Shown piece by piece: positions 25,451 through 33,236 of a DNA stretch of 42,178 bases. This DNA is from CAYQTO01 sp964420455 (GTDB taxonomy: Bacteria; Sumerlaeota; Sumerlaeia; SLMS01). The translations under genes and the position numbers were made by a program. The stretch's first letter is position 1. Each line of letters begins with the position of its first letter. The notes beneath the pieces were generated by a model. The model did no database searches, was not told where the DNA came from, and saw nothing but the letters and a program-made list of their open reading frames with translations. The DNA lies in contig CAYQTO010000011.1 in the NCBI GenBank assembly GCA_964420455.1, positions 1 through 42,178 of the forward strand. Reading direction: 5' to 3'.

Positions 25451-26893
25451 ATGCGCAAGACTTCTCTGCTTTTCGGCGGCACCGCTGCCGCCCTCCTCCT
25501 TGCCGCCAGCGTACCCGCTTACGACTACCCCTCCACGCTCCCCTACTACGAAGACCTCAACGACTTCTCCATGCGGCTCTTCACCGGTCACTTCGACCAG
25601 CAGGACACCTTCGCCAACGGGCTCATCACCCAGCCCTCCGGCAAGCTCCGCATCGACGGCATCGGCGGCGGCACCCAGACCCTCACCGCCACCGCCAACG
25701 TTCCCGAGACCATCGACGTCGAATACAAGCTGAACATCACCGCCGCCAACCCGGGCGGCTTCATCAGCTTTGGCCTCGGCCACACCACCGCCAGCGGCAC
25801 CCAGGTGGACCTCGATGTCTATGAAAGCGGAGGTCAGTACTTCCTCGGCGTTTACGACGCCGTCACCGGTGGCTACGACGGCACCGACGTCGCCCTCACC
25901 GGCTTCGCCCTCGGCACCGAGTACCAGGTCACCGCCACCAGCGACGGGTCGATCATCGACCTCGAAATGACCACCCTCGACGGCCTGACCACCATCGGCA
26001 CCACCAGCCGCGACGTCAGCACGACCGTCACCACGTCCTACGCCGGCTTCCCCTCGCTCAAGGTCGACAACATGACCGCCGAATTCGACGACATCGTCGT
26101 CGTCGAGAACACGGGCACCGTCACCGCCCTCACCGACAGCTTCGACTTCACCGACATCAACCTGCAGAACTGGTACGCCGAGCCCAACGCCGACGGTGCC
26201 TTCGGCATGAACATCTACAACATGGCGGAAATCTGGACCGGCAACTCGCGCCCCGATATGTTCTTCAATCCCGGATACCTCACGGTCCGTGGCGGCCCCG
26301 CACTCCCCGCCGATCAGTACAGCCGCGTCACCACCCGGGCCAACGGCGTCGAGTACCCCTACTACGGCGACGTCGACGTTGCCGTCCTCCTCAGCATGGA
26401 CACCGGCGCCCAGTTCAGCGTCGGCACCGACAACACCACCAACGAGGGCGCCCGCTACGGCCTCGTGGTCGACTCCAACACCACCGGTACCAACAATGGT
26501 GTGGCCAACCCCAGCATCCACCTGCTGAATGCCGTCCAGCTGCTTGGCTTTGGTGATGGGGGCACGGCCGCGTTCGATTTCTCCGGTGCCGTGGCTTCCG
26601 CCTCCGTCGGCGCCGGCTGGGACCCCACCACCACCGAGGTCTGGCTCCACCTCCAGCGCAGCGGCAGCACCATCGACGCGTTCATCTCCGACTCGCTCGG
26701 TGGCACCCCCATCGGCAACTCCATCACCGGCGCGACGCTGGGTGCCCCGAATGCCGCCGGCCAGATCACCCTCACCGCCCACCGCGGCATCACCCGCGTC
26801 AACGAAATCGCCATCTGGGCGCATGACCCGTCGCAGACGTGGGCCCTGCCCCCCGCCGCCACCGAGGCCCGCGACTGGCACCTGCTCGACTAA
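25451..26893 (+). CDS. Secreted beta-rich protein with two jelly-roll-like domains
   Basis: The family is not named. The protein is 480 residues with a signal peptide (LLFGGTAAALLLAASVPA, cleavage near residue 23). The first domain (about 24-225) opens with YYEDLNDFSM and ends with VDNMTAEFDDIVV, a pattern seen in concanavalin-like (LamG-type) domains where the last strand describes DNxxxDDIxV. The second domain (about 235-470) runs from TDSFDFTDINLQNWY to NEIAIWAHDP. Thr, Gly and Asp are abundant and Cys is absent, as in exported sugar-binding proteins. The C terminus is ARDWHLLD. The strong ribosome site at 25436 and the strong terminator at 26937 suggest a well-expressed single-gene unit. 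A role in binding polysaccharide is inference. Confidence 0.85.
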   Translation: MRKTSLLFGGTAAALLLAASVPAYDYPSTLPYYEDLNDFSMRLFTGHFDQQDTFANGLITQPSGKLRIDGIGGGTQTLTATANVPETIDVEYKLNITAANPGGFISFGLGHTTASGTQVDLDVYESGGQYFLGVYDAVTGGYDGTDVALTGFALGTEYQVTATSDGSIIDLEMTTLDGLTTIGTTSRDVSTTVTTSYAGFPSLKVDNMTAEFDDIVVVENTGTVTALTDSFDFTDINLQNWYAEPNADGAFGMNIYNMAEIWTGNSRPDMFFNPGYLTVRGGPALPADQYSRVTTRANGVEYPYYGDVDVAVLLSMDTGAQFSVGTDNTTNEGARYGLVVDSNTTGTNNGVANPSIHLLNAVQLLGFGDGGTAAFDFSGAVASASVGAGWDPTTTEVWLHLQRSGSTIDAFISDSLGGTPIGNSITGATLGAPNAAGQITLTAHRGITRVNEIAIWAHDPSQTWALPPAATEARDWHLLD

Positions 26894-26936
26894 GCCGCCG
26901 CATGCCGCGACCCGCGGCCCCCTCTTCCTCATGAAC

Positions 26937-26978
26937 GCCGCCCCCGGGGAGCCTCTCTTCCCCGGGGGCGGCCCTTTT
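26937..26978 (+). terminator. Intrinsic terminator of the secreted beta-rich protein gene
   Basis: A perfect 14-bp GC-rich inverted repeat (26937-26950 with 26959-26972) has an 8-base loop and is followed by CCTTTT. The T-run is short but the stem is very stable. Confidence 0.85.
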
Positions 26979-27100
26979 CCTCCCCTACCGGAACACCGCG
27001 CAAAGACCTCAAGATCACGCACCGCCCCCCCCAACCGGTTGACACAACCGCCCCCTCCGCGCCGTCATTCCGCATCCCAACTCCCCTCGCGGAGCCTCCC

Positions 27101-27856
27101 GTGTCCCTGAAATCGCTCATCCTTGCCGGCGCGTGCGCGTTCGCTCTCCCGCTCGCGCCGACACCGGTCCTCGCCCAGGACGACCCCGTCGATGCCCGTG
27201 CCATCGCGGTCCTCTCCGAAATGGGTGCCTACCTCGGCGGCGCCGACACCCTCATCCTCGAAGTCGACGACAGCATCGACAAGCAGGGCGACGACGGCAT
27301 CCTCCGCACCTTTCACCACCGACGCATCGTCACCATCGACCGCCCCGACCGTCTCCATGTCGAAGTCACCGGCGACCTCGATGACGAACGCATCGTCTTC
27401 GACGGCGAGCGCGTGGTGGTCGACCTCGGCGAGGTCTACGCCGAGACTCCCGCCGCCGACACCATCGACGCCTCCCTCGACTTGCTTCGCGACCAGTACG
27501 GCCTGATGCGCCCGCTCATGGAGTTCGCCTATTCCAACAGCGCGGACCGCACACGCGATTTGCTCAGGCGCGCCGAGCACCTCGGCATGAGCACCGTCGA
27601 CGGCGTCCTGGCTCATCATCTGGCGCTCGGCGCCCGGCCAGAGGTCGACTGGCAACTGTGGGTCGCCGCCCAGGGCGACCCACGGCCCGTCAAGGTGATG
27701 GTTCGCTACCGCAGCTTCCCCGGCGAGCCTCGCTATACCGCCCACTTCCGGGCGGTCCGTCTCAACGCCCCCATCGAGGACGACGCCTTCCGCTTCACCC
27801 CCGCCGCAGGCGCGGCGCGCATCCCCTTCGAACCCCGCGGGGAGGCCGCGCCGTGA
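27101..27856 (+). CDS. Secreted DUF2092 family protein
   Basis: The protein is 251 residues with a signal peptide ending VLAQ (about residue 25). The rest fits DUF2092, a LolA-like exported beta fold: AIAVLSEMGAYLGGADTLILEVDD, RRIVTIDRPDRLHVEV, then VFDGERVVV and HHLALGARPEVDWQLWV, with a final block VRYRSFPGEPRYTAHF. LolA-like folds bind lipid or lipoprotein, but no function is established for DUF2092. I chose the GTG at 27101 with GGAG upstream. Its stop overlaps the next start (GTGA), so the two proteins are probably made together. It resembles the N-terminal domain of the TlpA fusion at 20026 (inference by eye). Confidence 0.85.
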   Translation: MSLKSLILAGACAFALPLAPTPVLAQDDPVDARAIAVLSEMGAYLGGADTLILEVDDSIDKQGDDGILRTFHHRRIVTIDRPDRLHVEVTGDLDDERIVFDGERVVVDLGEVYAETPAADTIDASLDLLRDQYGLMRPLMEFAYSNSADRTRDLLRRAEHLGMSTVDGVLAHHLALGARPEVDWQLWVAAQGDPRPVKVMVRYRSFPGEPRYTAHFRAVRLNAPIEDDAFRFTPAAGAARIPFEPRGEAAP

Positions 27857-28491
27857 ACGGGATCGTCCATCGATCTATACGGGTGGCCATGGTGTTGATC
27901 GCGGCGGCGATGGCCGCCCCGGCCCAGAACTTTGGCGGCCTGCTGGAAGGCCCCAACGGCGGGCCGTATACCTACGTGAGTGAGATCGATCGCCGCCGCG
28001 AAATCGAGCGCCAGCAGAAGTACGCCGAGCGCGTCCAGCGAGAGCAACAGCGGGAGCGCGAGCGGGAGGAAGAGAAGGAACGCCTCCGCGCCAACAAGTT
28101 CCACTACGTTCCGAAAGACCCCCAGGAAGACTTCCTCGTCATGAACGTCAACCAGGGGGCCCTCACACCGGACAAGATTGTCGACAAGATGGTGACCCAA
28201 CAGGCCGCCGCACCGGCCGCGAACATCCCGGCCCCCCGCGAGGGATACCGCATGGTTGCTGTCGGTGACGACATCTACTTTGAGAAGGATGCCGCCTTCT
28301 TCATCGACATGGCGGGCGAGATGGCCCCGGTCCCCGCACCGCCGGGGGCCCTCCTCGCAAAGCTTCCAGCCGGCTTCCAGACCATCGACCGCGACGGCAC
28401 CCGCTACTACACCGCCTCCGGCAACTGGTTTGTTCGGGTCATGGTCGGGGGGACGGCGGCCTTCAAGGCCGTGGCACCGCCCGCCGGTTGA
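27853..28491 (+). CDS. Secreted DUF6515-like protein
   Basis: The protein is 212 residues, starting at the GTG of a GTGA overlap with the DUF2092 gene. A signal peptide (VAMVLIAAAMAAPAQ) is followed by a long charged helix at about 47-80, rich in Arg, Glu and Gln, probably a coiled coil. The C-terminal part (about 155-205) has paired blocks GYRMVAVGDDIYFEKDAAFFI and LPAGFQTIDRDGTRYYTASG, close to what I recall of DUF6515, a family often found beside DUF2092. The function is unknown. The pair is likely a two-component periplasmic system. The gene ends directly against the stop of the convergent cNMP-binding gene. Confidence 0.75.
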   Translation: MNGIVHRSIRVAMVLIAAAMAAPAQNFGGLLEGPNGGPYTYVSEIDRRREIERQQKYAERVQREQQREREREEEKERLRANKFHYVPKDPQEDFLVMNVNQGALTPDKIVDKMVTQQAAAPAANIPAPREGYRMVAVGDDIYFEKDAAFFIDMAGEMAPVPAPPGALLAKLPAGFQTIDRDGTRYYTASGNWFVRVMVGGTAAFKAVAPPAG

Positions 28492-29358
28492 CTAACGGCG
28501 GTACTCCACCGTCAGGTAGTCAAGCAGCAGCAGCCGCGCCACGGCGTCGTACAGCGCCACGCCCTCGTTGGGATTCTTCCGGCAAAACGCCTCCATGTCC
28601 TTCAGGGTCAGCGGCACCAGCTCCGCATCGGTCGCCACCTCCAGCGTGTACCACAGGGGCTTGCCTGCCAGATAGCCGACCTCCGCGATCAGGTCCGGCG
28701 CCTCACACCGGTGGGTTTCCTCGCCTGCCCGATTGAGGACCCGCACGGCGCCCGACCTGAGAAAGTAGGCTGCCTTGGGGATGTCGCCCTCGGCAACGAG
28801 GCAGGTACCCGCCCGGTAGCTGTTGCTGCTGAAGAGCTTGGCCATGAACCCGCCCGGCAGGGCCTTCTCCACCAGGGCAAGGTACCGTCCGGGCTCCACC
28901 GGGTAGTCCGGATGCACCTGGATCCGTGCCCGCCCGCGGATCTCAGCCGCCGCCGTCACCATGCGGTGGACCTGGGCCGCGAGGGTCTTGAGAAAGTTCC
29001 CTTGAAAGGTGGCCACCGCGGTGGGCCCGTGGCGCTGGAGGAGGAGCTCGAGAGAGTCGGTGGCAAACTCGCTGAGCTCGGTCGGCTCGAGGGTGGTGGC
29101 CGTGGTCGCACGAAAGCGCACCCCCTGAAGCAGCGCCGGCAGTCCGAACAGGTCACCCGGCCCCGCCGTTCCCGTCACGTGCACCGTCCCGTCCTCCGCC
29201 GTCATCGTAAACTCAACACGGCCGCTCACGACCTGGTACACCTTCTCCGCAGTGTCGTCCACCCGGTAGATGACCGTGCCCGCCGGTGCGTTCCACAATT
29301 CCTTGCGAAACAGGAGCAGCTCGCACTGCTCCGCGGTCAGCCCATCGAGAAGGCCCAT
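28492..29358 (-). CDS. Protein with two cyclic-nucleotide-binding domains
   Basis: The protein is 288 residues with two cNMP-binding (CAP_ED) folds in tandem, at about 15-115 and 170-280. The first has the GTVIYRVDDTAEKVYQVVSG pattern and PGDLFGLPAL; the second has GTCLVAEGDIPKAAYFLRSG and CEAPDLIAEVGYLAG. The phosphate-binding cassette Arg of classical cAMP receptors is not evident in either copy, so ligand binding is doubtful. No helix-turn-helix follows, unlike Crp/Fnr regulators. A role as a sensor or scaffold is possible (inference). The first ATG (29358) is used. It faces the DUF6515-like gene end to end with no spacer. Confidence 0.85.
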   Translation of the reverse strand: MGLLDGLTAEQCELLLFRKELWNAPAGTVIYRVDDTAEKVYQVVSGRVEFTMTAEDGTVHVTGTAGPGDLFGLPALLQGVRFRATTATTLEPTELSEFATDSLELLLQRHGPTAVATFQGNFLKTLAAQVHRMVTAAAEIRGRARIQVHPDYPVEPGRYLALVEKALPGGFMAKLFSSNSYRAGTCLVAEGDIPKAAYFLRSGAVRVLNRAGEETHRCEAPDLIAEVGYLAGKPLWYTLEVATDAELVPLTLKDMEAFCRKNPNEGVALYDAVARLLLLDYLTVEYRR

Positions 29359-29456
29359 GGCGGCGGCTCCGGAAGAAGGATTGCGGATTCTTTCCGGCCC
29401 GGCCCGCCCCGCCGCAACTGGAACAGCGAGGCCTCTCCCTCGCGGAGGCGGGGAGG

Positions 29457-29837
29457 TCAGGAGGAGGATCTTTGGTGACCGAGGGATTCTTCGATGCCTA
29501 CAAGGCTCTCGCTAATGCGGAAAAGGACGATCGAGATTTCACACCATACCCTCAGCAACACCGGCGCGATAAAGATCAGAAAGAGGCCGGAGGCGAAGTC
29601 GAAGATCGGGGGCTCCATCCGTTGGGTCAGGGGATTGTAAGATCCCTCCGCCGTCAGGATCTGCGCAACACCGCCGGTCACAAAGACCATTGTCCCCGCG
29701 ATGAAGAACATCCGGATCAGAAACGGCACAACCATCACACGGAACAACGCGAAGTCTACAAACAGGCGGAGCGACGAGTGTAGGAGTGGTTCCAGGTTTC
29801 TTCCTGGTTGCTTGGTATTTGTTTCTATTTCGTGCAT
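29457..29837 (-). CDS. DUF4282 membrane protein
   Basis: The protein is 126 residues with two transmembrane segments (about 31-56 and 84-106). The C-terminal block FDFASGLFLIFIAPVLLRVWCEISIVLFRISESL is split here only for reading; its core LLRVWCEISIVLFRI is the mark of DUF4282, an integral membrane family of unknown role. AGGAG lies 12 bases upstream of the ATG at 29837. Codon use near the start includes ATA, AGA and CCA, less GC-rich than the neighbours. It lies 98 bp downstream of the cNMP-binding gene start, so the two could share a transcript. Confidence 0.75.
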   Translation of the reverse strand: MHEIETNTKQPGRNLEPLLHSSLRLFVDFALFRVMVVPFLIRMFFIAGTMVFVTGGVAQILTAEGSYNPLTQRMEPPIFDFASGLFLIFIAPVLLRVWCEISIVLFRISESLVGIEESLGHQRSSS

Positions 29838-30088
29838 ATAAAAACCAGCTCTCCTAATTTAGTAGGGATGCAACGCTCAAGCAATTCCGCTCGAATCTCA
29901 ACTACAAAACCGAGGTTCTGAGGTACTCCCCGGAGCCACAGGGGCATGGAGAAGCGCCGCCCATCCACAATCCTTGTCGTGCCTCGAAACCCTTCGAGTC
30001 TCCGCACCTCCGTGGTGGTCGAAATCGCCCAAGGGAGACTTGTCAGGTCGTCTTGCCATGGCGCTGCTCCGCACCTATTCTCCTCCAA
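29825..30088 (-). CDS. Possible small upstream gene, doubtful
   Basis: An 87-codon frame starts at a TTG and overlaps the DUF4282 start by 13 bases. Its translation is not low-complexity (LPWAISTTTEVRRLEG, then PLWLRGVPQNLGFVVEI), and codon use (AGA, TTA, ATA) is unlike nearby genes. No family is recognised. It may be a decayed or transferred gene, or chance. Confidence 0.25.
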   Translation of the reverse strand: MEENRCGAAPWQDDLTSLPWAISTTTEVRRLEGFRGTTRIVDGRRFSMPLWLRGVPQNLGFVVEIRAELLERCIPTKLGELVFICTK

Positions 30089-30112
30089 TCATCCGGGAAG
30101 AGGACCCTCGCC

Positions 30113-31309
30113 ATGCGGAACACCCACCTTGTCTGCCACCTGCCCGCTGCCTTCGGCCTCGCGGCCTTATCCGCGAACGCCTGTGCGGATCCAAGAGTCA
30201 GCGGCCGCGACCTGGCGGAGCCCGACGGCTGGCGGATGGAAGTCCTCGTGGAGGGTCTCGAGCACCCATGGGCCGCCGACTGGTTGCCGGACGGCACCAT
30301 GTTGGTCACCGAGCGTCCCGGCCGTCTCCGCGTTGTCCGCGACGGAGTCCTCCTTTCCACCCCCGTGTCCGGGGTGCCTCCCGTGCTCGCCCAGGGGCAG
30401 GGCGGCCTGCTTGATGTCTCCGTCCACCCCGGCTTCGAGGAAACCGGCTGGATCTACCTCACCCACTCCGCCGGCACGGTACCCGAAAACCAGACCGTCG
30501 TCACCCGCGGCGTCTATACCGACGGCGCCCTGACCAACGTGACCCGCCTCTTTGCGGTCTCCCAAATGAAGAACGGAGGCCAGCACTTCGGATCGCGCCT
30601 GGAATGGCTGCCCGACGGAACCTTCCTTCTGTCCATCGGCGACGGTGGCAACCCGCCGGTGCGCCTCGATGGGGAATATATCCGGGAACAGGCCCAGAAC
30701 CGCGCCAGCCATCTCGGCAAGGTCCTTCGCCTCAACGCCGACGGGACGCCCCCGGACGACAACCCCTTCGCCGGGGATCCCAACGCCGATCCCTACCTGT
30801 GGAGCATGGGCCACCGCAACATCCAGGGCATGGACTGGGACGCGGAGCGCGAAATCCTTTGGGCCAACGAACACGGAGCTCGCGGCGGCGACGAGCTCAA
30901 CGCAATCCGCGGCGGCGAAAACCATGGGTGGCCCACCGTCACCTTCAGCGTTGAATACGCCGGCGGACGCGCCATCTCCCCCCATCGCACCCTCGAGGGC
31001 TACGTCGATCCCCTCGTCGTGTGGACACCCGCCACCGCCCCGTCCGGCCTCCTCGTCTATACGGGGGAGGCGTTTCCCGACTGGCGCGGCGATCTGTTGT
31101 CCGGCGGACTCGTCGACCAGGCGATCCGCCTCGTTGAACTCGATTCCGCCGGCACCGTCACGGGCGAAAGGCGCCTTCCCATGGGCGCCCGCGTGCGCGA
31201 TGTCCGTCTCGATCCCGACGGCCAGATCATCGTCCTCACCGACGAACCGCGCGGCCGCATTCTCCGGATCGTGCCGGACAACGAAACCCGGCAGGTACCC
31301 CGTCCCTAG
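30113..31309 (+). CDS. PQQ-dependent aldose sugar dehydrogenase-like protein (Asd/YliI)
   Basis: This is a periplasmic six-bladed beta-propeller dehydrogenase expected to oxidise aldose sugars using pyrroloquinoline quinone and calcium. The protein is 398 residues with a signal peptide (LPAAFGLAALSANACA, cleavage near 24). Family blocks are HPWAADWLPDGTMLVTERPG (about 44-63), GQGGLLDVSVHP, QHFGSRLEWLPDGTFLLSIGD, HRNIQGMDWD, NEHGARGGDELN with ENHGWP, and GLLVYTGEAFPDWRGDLL. These match E. coli YliI-type enzymes. No pqq biosynthesis gene is in the window. GTCTATAC occurs twice in frame (30512 and 31055). Its TAG stop shares a CTAG with the convergent neighbour. Confidence 0.9.
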   Translation: MRNTHLVCHLPAAFGLAALSANACADPRVSGRDLAEPDGWRMEVLVEGLEHPWAADWLPDGTMLVTERPGRLRVVRDGVLLSTPVSGVPPVLAQGQGGLLDVSVHPGFEETGWIYLTHSAGTVPENQTVVTRGVYTDGALTNVTRLFAVSQMKNGGQHFGSRLEWLPDGTFLLSIGDGGNPPVRLDGEYIREQAQNRASHLGKVLRLNADGTPPDDNPFAGDPNADPYLWSMGHRNIQGMDWDAEREILWANEHGARGGDELNAIRGGENHGWPTVTFSVEYAGGRAISPHRTLEGYVDPLVVWTPATAPSGLLVYTGEAFPDWRGDLLSGGLVDQAIRLVELDSAGTVTGERRLPMGARVRDVRLDPDGQIIVLTDEPRGRILRIVPDNETRQVPRP

Positions 31310-32482
31310 TCCACCGGCTGGTAGTCCGTCCGCCTCGCGATGCCAAAGGCGGTACTGACCCCAAGAAAAAGAAACAGCAGGTCGAGGGCCCCGAAGCTTT
31401 CCTTGAAGAGGCCCCAGGCGGTCACCTCCATCTGCTCGAGGATGCCGGTAAAATGGGTCGTATAGACAGACTTGGCCATCTCCTTCCACTCGTCGAAGGT
31501 CGGCCGCTCGAGGTGGATCTTCTCAAGATACTCCGCGAGCCCCGACGCGTAGAACTCCTCGATCATCTCCGGCGTCACCTCGCCCGGCGTCAGAGCCGCC
31601 GACACCCACGTGTCGCTCATGAATTCCCGCAGCTCGTCGCGGTTGGAGACCTTGGCGTACAGCGCGGCGGTGTACTGGTCGTCCTCGTAGTTCGCCATGT
31701 TCAACATCTCGGCGACCATCTCCTCGGAATCGCCGAGCATCAGGGAGTCGAGGGCGAGGTGAAAGCCCAGGAGGCGCCCGCCCAGAATCCCAACCACCGC
31801 CAACAACGCGGCGATCATCCCCATGTTTCCGCCCCGCCCGCCGAAGGCGTAGGACGCCGTCCCGATCATCCCGCCGATGCCCCAGGCGAGGAATCCGATC
31901 TCGAATCCCGTCGCCACCATCACCGCGGCCCACAACATGGCGCCAAAGATTGTCGCGGCAATGGCGCCGGCAAGCGCCGGCACCGAGATACGGTCCGTCA
32001 CGAGGGGGGCGGCCTCGAAGGTGTCGGGAAAGGGCACGCCGGCGTTCGGGTCGTATCCTGGCGGCGGGGGTGGCGGAGGCGCGCCATGGGCCACGCCGGC
32101 GGGCGATGCGGCGGCCCTGTCCCGCCGGGGCGGCACGTAGCCGCCGAAGAACTCCTCGCCCGATGGTGGGGAAGCCACGGCCGTAGCGGGCGTTTCCTCT
32201 GCGGNNNNNNNNNNGGTCGAGCGTCACGGAGCCCGGCACGAAGAACGGCTCGCGGGCCAGGTCCTTCACGGAAAGCTGCTGGTAGGCCGGGGGCGGCGGA
32301 GGGGGAGCCGGGGGCGCCGGCATTTCCGCGCCCACGGTGTCACTGCTCGGGCCAGGAAGGATGGAATTCTCCGGCTGGGTCGGCCGGTGGTCGACGGGCA
32401 CGTCGCCGGACGAGCGTCGGGCTCCACCCGCCGCCGCGAAGGGAAAGGCGCCCGAGGGCTTGGGGGGACCTTCCGGGTTCAT
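31306..32482 (-). CDS. Proline-rich multi-pass membrane protein, broken by an assembly gap
   Basis: The family is not recognised. The gene appears to start at the ATG at 32482 (MNPEGPPKPSGAFPF), with a Pro-rich, cytoplasmic-looking N terminus. Ten N bases at 32205-32214 then interrupt the frame. After the gap it continues with SGEEFFGGYVPPRRD, another Pro run, about three close transmembrane segments (VPALAGAIAATIFGAMLWAA to AALLAVVGILGG), a soluble acidic-helical region of about 110 residues and a last membrane segment (LLFLFLGVSTAFGIA). The two halves are in different frames because the gap length is arbitrary, so this is not evidence of a pseudogene. GTATAGAC at 31460 is sense for this gene (VYT). 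The layout resembles small envelope proteins of PVC-type bacteria (impression only). Confidence 0.75.
32205..32214. other. Assembly gap (10 N)
   Basis: A run of ten N marks a scaffold gap of unknown true length inside the Pro-rich coding stretch. The GC-rich, repeated-proline sequence around it is a likely cause of the break. Confidence 0.98.
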
Positions 32483-32699
32483 GGGAGCGGCTCTCTTCGG
32501 CTGCGCTTTGTGGATTCTTGCCAGCCCTAGGGCCCGAGCTGATATTCCTCAAGGGGAAAGCGGAAGGAGCTTGCCAGGCTCTTGAGGATCCATTCATTCG
32601 GGTGCCGAATATTCTCCTTGCCTTCCAAGAGGCAGTGAGACTTCGTTTTCAATCCCGGCGCGACCCGTCCCGCCGTGCCACCCCAATGGAGCCCACCCA

Positions 32700-33230
32700 A
32701 TGCCCGAGTCTACGCCCCAGCCTTTCCCCGCAACCCCCCGCACGCCCTATGGCCTCCTTCTGGGGGCCCTCGCCGGCGGCTTCCTGGGCGGTATCCTCCT
32801 CACCGCTCTGACCATGAAGGTCCTCATGCCGGGAATGATGCTGACGACGCACGTCAGCCAGTATGGCACGGTGGAGGAGACGTGTGCCGCGCTCGAGGCG
32901 GCGATCGCCGCCGAGGGGTGGAATGTCCCGTCCGTGCGTAATCTGAATGCCTCGACGGAGAAGCAGGGAATCGAGCTGACGCGCGTTGTCCGCATCGTCG
33001 AGTTGTGCAAGGCGGAATACGCTCGCGACGTCCTCGAGACGAACCCGGAGGTTTCGACCCTCATGCCCTGTGCCTTTGGTGTCTACGAAGGGGATGACGG
33101 CAGGGTGTATATCACCGGGATGAACACGGGGCTGATGGGGACGATGTTTGGTGGACGCATCGCGGAGGTGATGGGAGGGAGCGTCGCCGCGGACGAGGCG
33201 CGCATGTTGGCCGCCGTCGTCGGCCACTGA
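32700..33230 (+). CDS. Membrane-anchored DUF302 protein
   Basis: The protein is 176 residues. One transmembrane segment at about 18-40 (GLLLGALAGGFLGGILLTAL) anchors a DUF302 domain (about 55-165). The domain signature is visible as YGTVEETCAALEAAIAAEGW, then IVELCKAEYA and TLMPCAFGVYE with YITGMNTGLMG. DUF302 proteins have a known fold but no firm role; some occur with metal or sulfur genes, which are not seen here. GGAG lies eight bases before the ATG at 32700. It converges with the metallophosphoesterase gene (6 bp). Confidence 0.88.
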   Translation: MPESTPQPFPATPRTPYGLLLGALAGGFLGGILLTALTMKVLMPGMMLTTHVSQYGTVEETCAALEAAIAAEGWNVPSVRNLNASTEKQGIELTRVVRIVELCKAEYARDVLETNPEVSTLMPCAFGVYEGDDGRVYITGMNTGLMGTMFGGRIAEVMGGSVAADEARMLAAVVGH

Positions 33231-33236
33231 GCGCCT

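Noticed and set aside
31306..32482. Pseudogene call for the frame-broken membrane protein
   Set aside because: The break coincides with the N-run, so the frame change is an assembly effect.
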